From positions 8,560,907 through 8,624,906 of the forward strand of contig CAMZMU010000012.1 in assembly GCA_947311845.1 (NCBI GenBank): 64,000 nucleotides of DNA, in the 5' to 3' direction. The notes beneath the pieces are model-generated. The model saw only the letters and a list, made by a program, of their open reading frames with translations, had not been told where the DNA came from and made no database searches. A program made the translations under genes and the position numbers. The stretch's first letter is position 1, and each line of letters starts with the position of its first letter. The stretch comes from Poa pratensis (lineage: Eukaryota > Streptophyta > Magnoliopsida > Poales > Poaceae). Below, in pieces: positions 57,361 through 64,000 of the stretch.

Positions 57361-60300
57361 TCATGTCTTCTCATGAATTTTCTTCACATAATCTGCTCGT
57401 TTTGATGCCTCCATATTGACTCTCTCATGCAAAGGAAGAGGCAGCAAATCTAGCGGTGTAATTGGTTTGAAGCCATACACCACCTCAAAAGGACAAAGCT
57501 GGTAGTAGTGTGCACCGCCGTTATATGCAAACTCAACATGTGGCAAACACTCCTCCCACTCGCGCAGATTTTTCTTCAGCATAGCTCGCAGCAATTGTGA
57601 CAAAGTTCTATTCACCACCTCCGTTTGACCATCGGTTTGAGGATGACATGTTGTACTGAACAGCAGCTTCGTTCCTAGCTTTCCCCACAATGTCTTCCAG
57701 AAGTAGCTCATGAACTTCACATCACGATCAGAAACAATCGTCCGAGGTACTCCATGTATGCGTACGATGTCCCTGAAAAACAGATTAGCAACATGCGACG
57801 CATCGTCGCTCTTGTGGCATGCAATAAAATGTGCCATCTTAGAGAATCTATCCACTACCACAAAAATACTATCATGTCCTCTTTTAGTGCGTGGTAAACC
57901 TAACACAAAATCCATACTAATATCTGCCCATGGCGTGTTAGGTGTAGGTAGTGGTGTATACAAACCGTGAGGCTTCAGCTTGGACTTGGACGTATTGCAT
58001 GTAACACATCGCCTAACAAATCTGTCCACGTCACGCCTCATCTTGGGCCAATAAAAGTGATCAGCTAGCATGAGTAACGTCTTCTCACGCCCAAAGTGAC
58101 CCATCAATCCACCTTCATGTGATTCCTGCAACAACAACAAACGCACCGACGATTCTGGAACACATAGTTTGTTAGCCCTAAACAAAAATCTATCATGGAT
58201 GTGGAACTTATCCCATGCTTGTTTGAGCATACACAAACGAAATGGTTCAGCAAAATCATGATCAGTTGCATATAAATCACACAAACTCTCTAAACCAGGA
58301 ATTTTAACATCTAAATGTGTCAATAACATGTTCTTCCTAGATAGAGCATCAGCAACAATATTATCTTTCCCTTTCTTATGCTTAATGATGTAGGGAAACG
58401 ATTCAATGAACTCAACCCACTTAGCAAGACGCCTATGCAAGTTAGATTGAGCTTTCAGATATTTCAAAGCCTCATGATCAGAATGTATTATAAATTCTTT
58501 TGGCCACAAATAATGTTGCCAAACCTCAAGAACTCTAACAAGCGCATACAATTCTTTATCATAAACAGCATAATTCAATCTAGCACCAGAAAGTTTCTCG
58601 CTGAAATAAGCAATAGGTCTACCTTCTTGCATCAAAACACCACCAATTCCTATACCACTAGCATCACACTCAACTTCAAATTGTTTATTAAAATCTGGTA
58701 ATGCAAGTAATGGTGCAGAAGTAAGCAAACGTTTCAGCTCATCAAAAGCAAGGTCTTGTGCAGCGCCCCACACAAAAGGTACACCTTTCTTAGTTAATTC
58801 ATTCAATGCTGCAGCAATAGTACTAAAGTCTCTCACAAAACGTCTATAGAATCCAGCAAGACCGAGAAAACTCCGTACTTGACTCACATTCATGGGAATA
58901 GGCCAATTTTGAATTGCTTCAATTTTAGATGAATCTACTTCTACCCCATGCTTAGATACAACGTATCCCAGAAAAATCACCTTATCTTTTGCAAAAGTGC
59001 ACTTCTCAAGATTAGCATACAATTTGGCATCACGCAACACTTGCAAAACTTGTCTAAGATGATCACAATGTTCAGATTCAGTGCGGCTGTAAATAAGTAT
59101 ATCATCAAAATACACAACCACAAATCTACCAATGAAGTCTCTCAAAACATGATTCATTAAACGCATGAATGTGCTAGGTGCATTAGTAAGACCAAAAGGC
59201 ATAACTAGCCACTCATATAAACCAAATTTTGTTTTGAAAGCAGTTTTCCATTCATCCCCCTCTTTCATCCTAATTTGATGGTATCCACTACGCAAATCAA
59301 TCTTAGAGAAAACAGCAGCACCACTCAATTCATCAAGCATATCTTCTAAGCGTGGAATAGGATGACGATATCGAATAGTGATGTTATTTATAGCTCTACA
59401 ATCTACACACATACGCCATGTACCATCTTTTTTAGGAACCAAAATTACAGGAACAGCACAAGGACTAAGAGAGACACGAATGTACCCTTTGTCGAGTAGT
59501 GCTTGCACTTGTTGCTGTATTTCTTTCGTCTCGTCGGGGTTTGTTCGATATGGCGCTCGGTTGGGGAGAGTGGCACCCGGTATGAGGTCAATCTGATGCT
59601 CAATGCCACGCAATGGTGGCAGGCCTGCGGGTACATCTTCCGGAAAAACATCGCCATAATCCTGCAAAACAGTAGACACACCAAGAGAAACAGGTTGCAT
59701 GTCATTAGAAACCAAAACCTCGCCTTTGTACATCAGCACAAGAGGCATGGCTGTAGGATCCTCACTAAATTCTCTCATGTCATTTTTGGTGGCTAATATC
59801 AATAAATTAGTCACTCTCTCACTTTTCGTTATATCACTCACAGCTGTTACAATTTTCTCTCGTCCCGGTGGCTGTTCTATGTTTACTTCTGTTTTCTGAC
59901 GAGACTCATTCACTATGGCCTGCGGTGACATGGGCTGCAAATTAATTTTCTTGCCCTTGAACTCCAAGTGATATGTATTGGCACGGCCATTATGTTGCAC
60001 ATGGCGATCATACAGCCAAGGCCGACCCAATAATAGGTGACAAACAGTCATAGGAACCACATCAAACTCAATGGAATCCTTGTATGGTCCTATCTCAAAA
60101 TTCACACGTACCATGTGGCTCACCTTCATCTCACCATTATCACTTAACCACTGAATATAGTATGGATTGGGATGAGGTATATATGTCAATTTCAGTTTAG
60201 CACACAACTCTTTACTTGCAAGATTCCTGCAGCTACCTCCATCAATTATTACTTTGCAAGCTTTATTGGGGCCAACAAGTGCTTTTGTTTGAAACAGATT

Positions 60301-61647
60301 GCAACGCTGAGAATCCACATGTGGCTGTACACTCAATGTTCGTGGTGACACAACAATAATAGGGGCTGCCGAAGCAAAAGCATCCATGGCACCATCACTT
60401 GTATAGCCATCATCATCATCATCATCATTAGGATCAGCATCATCACCTGTTTCATATTCATTATCAGCATTCACAATCATTGTCTTTCTATTTGGACATT
60501 CCCTCTTGAAGTGTCCTTTGCCTCCACAAGTATGACAAGCCATGTCTCTATTACGGGCTGTAGACACATTAGAACCAGTACTAGCAGCAGGGGTAGCTGG
60601 TTTCTTTGCAGAAGAAACTGAGCGGTTGGATAGACCCTCCATAGGCGCTACAGATGGTGATGGCGCCCTGCTAGAAAATCTCCCAGAATTGGGATATCGT
60701 GCCTTGATCTGAGCCTCTTCAGCGAGCTGTGATTCAGCCTCCCTTGCATGATGCAATAGCTCATTCATATTGGTGTATTGGCAATGCCTTACAATGCCCT
60801 TGATGTTAAACTTCAGTCCATGAAGAAATCGCTGCATAGTCATCTCAACAGATTCTCGAACTCGTGCACGCTGCAGCAACATCTCCATCTCCATGTAATA
60901 GGCATCAACGGTCATAGTCCCTTGCTTCAATTGTTGCAACTTGTCATAAACTATACGGAGATAATTAGTGGGCACAAAACGAGCATGCATAACCGCCTTC
61001 ATCTCACGCCAGGAAAGAACAGGAAGTTCATTGTCATCTCGACGGTTATTCACAATGCTTTCCCACCAACGCAATGCGTAGCCATCAAATTCAGAGGAAG
61101 CAAGTTTAACCTTCCTATCTTCAGTGTAGTCATGCAAACGCCACAATTTTTCAATTTTGAGCTCCCAAGTAAGATACTCTTCCACGTCAAGGGTGCCCTC
61201 AAATTTTGGGATAGTGAATTTGGGCTTGCCCAAGCTATCATCCTCCTGAAGTGGTATACGCCGAGCACCAAGATGTGGTTGTGGCCGAGCACCCTGTCCA
61301 CGGGCACGACCATTATTGCCCAACATATGCTCATTGTCTCCATGGACACTATCATCATCTCCATGGCCGTCACGGTTGCGTTGTTCAACAGCTACCCGCA
61401 GTCCATTAACTGACGTTGTCAATTGCTGAATACTTGTCTGAAGATCAGTGACTTGTGTTTGCATAGCATTGACTGTATTTTCAGTGGCATCCACTTTCAT
61501 TTGTATGGCCTGAATATCACCATCAATGGTTGCAGTGGATCTATCCATAATCCCTGTCAAATGATCGCGGAGAGCTTCATATTCCCTCCATGTTACAGTA
61601 GCATCATCAGCCTTTTTCTGCATCACATCAACACCACTAGAAGACAT
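57361..61647 (-). CDS. Gag-Pol polyprotein of the family 2 gypsy element (1428 aa, ends prematurely)
   Basis: A single frame from [16 protein letters not shown] coiled-coil-like N-terminus lies at 40-90. The Gag core is at about 140-320 ([25 protein letters not shown]). The CCHC knuckle has C371, C374, H379 and C384, followed by an Asp run. Protease has [11 protein letters not shown] with D469. RT is at about 700-880 with YFDD at 846-849. RNase H runs from ECDASG (D995) through [10 protein letters not shown] to [10 protein letters not shown]. The integrase zinc region is at about 1180-1218, with core D1246 or D1242, D1307 and E1343 (35 residues between the last two). It stops at 57361-57363 in KKIHEKT, short of the integrase C-terminus, which continues in other frames. 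It drives copying and insertion of the element. With one stop and one frameshift it is nearly but not fully functional. Confidence 0.95.
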   Translation of the reverse strand: MSSSGVDVMQKKADDATVTWREYEALRDHLTGIMDRSTATIDGDIQAIQMKVDATENTVNAMQTQVTDLQTSIQQLTTSVNGLRVAVEQRNRDGHGDDDSVHGDNEHMLGNNGRARGQGARPQPHLGARRIPLQEDDSLGKPKFTIPKFEGTLDVEEYLTWELKIEKLWRLHDYTEDRKVKLASSEFDGYALRWWESIVNNRRDDNELPVLSWREMKAVMHARFVPTNYLRIVYDKLQQLKQGTMTVDAYYMEMEMLLQRARVRESVEMTMQRFLHGLKFNIKGIVRHCQYTNMNELLHHAREAESQLAEEAQIKARYPNSGRFSSRAPSPSVAPMEGLSNRSVSSAKKPATPAASTGSNVSTARNRDMACHTCGGKGHFKRECPNRKTMIVNADNEYETGDDADPNDDDDDDGYTSDGAMDAFASAAPIIVVSPRTLSVQPHVDSQRCNLFQTKALVGPNKACKVIIDGGSCRNLASKELCAKLKLTYIPHPNPYYIQWLSDNGEMKVSHMVRVNFEIGPYKDSIEFDVVPMTVCHLLLGRPWLYDRHVQHNGRANTYHLEFKGKKINLQPMSPQAIVNESRQKTEVNIEQPPGREKIVTAVSDITKSERVTNLLILATKNDMREFSEDPTAMPLVLMYKGEVLVSNDMQPVSLGVSTVLQDYGDVFPEDVPAGLPPLRGIEHQIDLIPGATLPNRAPYRTNPDETKEIQQQVQALLDKGYIRVSLSPCAVPVILVPKKDGTWRMCVDCRAINNITIRYRHPIPRLEDMLDELSGAAVFSKIDLRSGYHQIRMKEGDEWKTAFKTKFGLYEWLVMPFGLTNAPSTFMRLMNHVLRDFIGRFVVVYFDDILIYSRTESEHCDHLRQVLQVLRDAKLYANLEKCTFAKDKVIFLGYVVSKHGVEVDSSKIEAIQNWPIPMNVSQVRSFLGLAGFYRRFVRDFSTIAAALNELTKKGVPFVWGAAQDLAFDELKRLLTSAPLLALPDFNKQFEVECDASGIGIGGVLMQEGRPIAYFSEKLSGARLNYAVYDKELYALVRVLEVWQHYLWPKEFIIHSDHEALKYLKAQSNLHRRLAKWVEFIESFPYIIKHKKGKDNIVADALSRKNMLLTHLDVKIPGLESLCDLYATDHDFAEPFRLCMLKQAWDKFHIHDRFLFRANKLCVPESSVRLLLLQESHEGGLMGHFGREKTLLMLADHFYWPKMRRDVDRFVRRCVTCNTSKSKLKPHGLYTPLPTPNTPWADISMDFVLGLPRTKRGHDSIFVVVDRFSKMAHFIACHKSDDASHVANLFFRDIVRIHGVPRTIVSDRDVKFMSYFWKTLWGKLGTKLLFSTTCHPQTDGQTEVVNRTLSQLLRAMLKKNLREWEECLPHVEFAYNGGAHYYQLCPFEVVYGFKPITPLDLLPLPLHERVNMEASKRADYVKKIHEKT

Positions 61648-62984
61648 GATTAGTAGGTTAGTGCACTAAATCAAAAATCTATATGGTGGCACACTCACAA
61701 CTCACTCAAAACAACAAGAAAAGGCAATCTGAAAATTCCAAAGTGAATAGCAATGCGTACCCGGTCGTAGAGATGACTAAATGCACTGATGTGACGAAGT
61801 GAATATCAGGGTATGAGAACAGTCACACGACAAAGCAGGGTATTTATAGTGGAGCTGTAGGTATGGAGTCCTAACAACACCGAAAACAAACCTACTTGCT
61901 GCTCGTGTGAACAAAAACAACACAAAGAACACACTCGTGGAGAAAAACGGGGCAAAGCAACTATGTGGAAGGATCGTGTTGCAATGCTCAAGAAGGACAC
62001 GAGCAAGTTGCTCAATTAACACAGGCACAAGATTGCTCAAACGAAGTGCCACACTTTTTTATATTTCGGCCTTTTTTCTCTTTTTTTTTAATTTTCTCTT
62101 TTTCTCCTTTTTTTTTTAAATTTTTTCAATTTTCTATGGCCAGCAACTTGATAGATACCACGACACACGGTAATGAGCAGCCTGGGAGCACAAACGTTAG
62201 CTAGTCCTGTCTGGGAAAGCTCCTAACACTGGCTGTAGAAAGGCTGTGTCTAGTTTTTTCAAAGAAGTGGCAAAAAGTCGACCTTCCCGTACTCTTTTGG
62301 GAATTCTGGGCGCTCGAAAAGCCGTAAATAGACGAAGTGTGTTTGGCTGGATGCGCTTTTTACTCACGACGATTTTGAGTGGTCGAACGTCGAAAACGGA
62401 GTTCGTATGCAAAAGTTACGGCCGGTCAAAGTTGGAGGCGGAAAACTGTCGGAAACTGTCTCCGATACGGAGTCACGGCAGGGAAAACTGACCAAAACTG
62501 TGTCGCGCGCTGGCGAAAACCGGACGAAACTCGACGAAACATTGAAACCGTATCCAACCCGGAACCACGGCAGGAAAATTTCCAGAATCTGTGCCGCGGC
62601 AGGATGCGCTTGCCAAAACTCCACGAAACACGCGATCCGTCAGTGAAAACACCAGCAAATCGGAAATACGTCCGGATTGAAACCGGAAACGGGGCAGCGG
62701 ACTGTTTTTGGTATTTTTTGATATTGACTCGAAACAAAACGACACAAGAACTCGACTAGGAAAAGGATTACGGAACCGAAACCTAAACAAACACTACGAC
62801 TCAAACGGAAAAAAGAGAAACGCGAAATTGATCAACACGAACAGCAACTAGATGGAAAACGGTGCTATCTAGGCTAAGGCGAAAACTAACCCTAATCTTT
62901 TTGTGTGGCTTTTTCTGGATAGGAGTAAAAACACAAACTAATCTACGGAATAATATGTGGATGCTCACCGAGGAAACCTGGAAA
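61648..62984 (-). other. Leader of the family 2 element
   Basis: About 1.3 kb between the primer binding site and the gag start, without a convincing gene. It includes a pyrimidine-rich tract at about 62050-62130 and the block GCCACACAAAAAGATTAGGG (minus strand) shared with the older relic at 18330. Confidence 0.8.
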
Positions 62985-62994
62985 TCTGATACCA
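62985..62994 (-). other. Primer binding site of the family 2 element
   Basis: Minus-strand TGGTATCAGA, three bases from the 5' LTR, fits initiator tRNA-Met priming. Confidence 0.9.
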
Positions 62995-62997
62995 AGA

Positions 62998-63891
62998 TGA
63001 TATGGGGTGGCCCGATCTTCTCGTTGAGCACGTCGTTGGATGATGGATAACTTGGTGTCACCGATGAACTCTCCTCGCTAGATCCCTGATGCCAATGCAG
63101 CAGCTCTCTACCCTTCGGATATTCACGACTTCACACACTTGCGCACGTAGCCGTCGACCACGAAACGGTATAATTGCAATCTACTAATTCCCAATGGAAA
63201 GAACAGATCACACTTCAGTTGTTGTTCACCTCTCCAGATCGATACGAATTGGAGATGTATAATTTCAGATGAATGCTTCTCGCAGTTCAATCTAGAATTC
63301 TAGGGTTTATCTTAAACGTGGTCTAACCTCTCAACTCGCAGGTTGGAGGTATTTAAAGGGGTAGGGGCGGCGCCCCAACTAGACTTTGGGTGCAAACCGA
63401 CTTGGGGTGCAACCCGACCTGATACAAACCGACCACATAAGTGGTTCGGCCCAACTTAGGCATGCAAGCCTGTCTCGCTGCTATAGCACGATATGGCGCA
63501 TGTCTTGCTGCCGTAGCGCACCTTGCTGCCATGGTGTGCGCCTCCTTCTTCTCCTTGGATGCCGGCCTCCCTCTCCTCCCTCGCATCCTTTGCTGGTACT
63601 TGCTCCAGGACTTGTTCTCCTTGCTGCATCACCTCCTTGCTCCCTCGTGCTAGGACACCTTCTCCAATAAACCTGATCATGCAAACATACAAAGATTTAG
63701 GCAGTAAACAATTCTCATTAATAAAATAATCAGATTCTTTTAGGAGCAAATTCACCTGTTGTTCTATTAGTTTTGCACGAGCTCTTGTGATGGGTCCAAT
63801 TCTAATCTCATCATTGGACTTGTTCTTTGCAGCAACTATCTTGTCATCATCATGAAGTGTAGAGGGAACAATAGTATGGATGTCCTCATCA
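62998..63891 (-). repeat. 5' LTR of the family 2 element
   Basis: 894 bp, the partner of 56148-57041. TATA-like TTTAAATA is at 63350-63357 on the minus strand. Confidence 0.95.
63350..63357 (-). promoter_or_regulatory. TATA-like box of the family 2 LTR
   Basis: TTTAAATA followed downstream by CCTCC-rich sequence, the likely promoter of the element. Confidence 0.45.
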
Positions 63892-63896
63892 AAGGT
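63892..63896. repeat. Target-site duplication aaggt (right)
   Basis: Matches 56143-56147 exactly. Confidence 0.95.
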
Positions 63897-64000
63897 CTTG
63901 TCGTTGTTCTTGAAGCTATAGTAGTTTGTTCGTCCATCATGCATAGCACCCTTGTCAAATTGCCATGGACGCCCAAGGAGTAAGTGACAAACGTTCATAG
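63892..64000 (-). pseudogene. Protease C-terminal part of the split family 1 element
   Basis: The minus strand reads [20 protein letters not shown] to about FKNNDKT, the conserved end of the gypsy protease. The frame meets the linker at 56147 across the insertion without loss of bases beyond the duplicated five. The rest of protease and gag lie beyond the window. Confidence 0.9.

Larger units (their letters stand above)
56148..63891 (-). mobile_element. Nearly intact, young family 2 Ty3/gypsy element
   Basis: 7744 bp on the minus strand, with 894-bp LTRs on both sides (five differences counted by eye, about 0.6%), a primer binding site, a long leader, one gag-pol frame of 1428 codons, a polypurine tract and an exact 5-bp duplication. 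Assuming 1.3e-8 substitutions per site per year, a rate commonly used for grass LTRs, the insertion is about 0.2 million years old. It sits in the protease-coding part of a family 1 element. It is related to the relic at 2913-20360. Confidence 0.96.

Overview
This window is repeat-rich plant nuclear DNA. It most resembles a large-genome pooid grass, probably wheat/barley-type: nested Ty3/gypsy elements, Stowaway MITEs, a Helitron, a hAT element and an Au-SINE-like tail. That taxonomic call is inferred from repeat style and gene content. All boundaries were read by eye.

Left block (1-20360). A 5'-truncated Ty3/gypsy copy (family 1: integrase, then an LTR at 1770-2893) is followed by a relic of family 2, whose 5' LTR starts at 2913. 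That LTR is split by a complete 14.4-kb Tekay-type chromovirus (2999-17422, minus strand, LTRs of about 4.2 kb, TSD tcagg). The rest of the family 2 relic runs from 17428 to about 20360.

Gene 1 (20667-27395, minus) encodes a mitochondrial gamma-carbonic-anhydrase-like protein of complex I in two exons. Its single intron of about 6 kb holds an 887-bp Stowaway-like element, a short Stowaway MITE, and a 1.7-kb hAT element (TSD tagttaga) that itself carries a retroposed insert with 16-bp direct repeats. Just upstream of the gene, a Stowaway MITE is split by a 4.7-kb Helitron (27596-32315). The Helitron carries an exon of an acyl-activating enzyme gene, and beside that exon sits a 53-bp Au-SINE-like tail flanked by 21-bp direct repeats.

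Middle block (32369-44820). This holds LTR debris, three different tandem arrays, tRNA-like A/B-box modules, a hairpin, a chromovirus fragment with a chromodomain, and low-information DNA.

Gene 2 (45760-46617 visible, plus) is the 5' end of the DNA polymerase epsilon catalytic subunit gene. Two exons are clear. The presumed second intron is entered after about 50 bp by a short non-autonomous LTR element, and no further exon is visible to the window end. The gene is therefore either truncated or has an intron of more than 17 kb.

Right block (48891-64000). It contains an LTR fragment, a tandem array of about 2.6 kb with a unit near 146 bp, and a decayed family 1 element on the minus strand (52143-56147 plus 63892 to the window end). 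The protease region of that element is interrupted by a young, nearly intact family 2 element (56148-63891, 894-bp LTRs, TSD aaggt). No operon-like or defence-like system is present. What stands out is the depth and legibility of the nested insertions.
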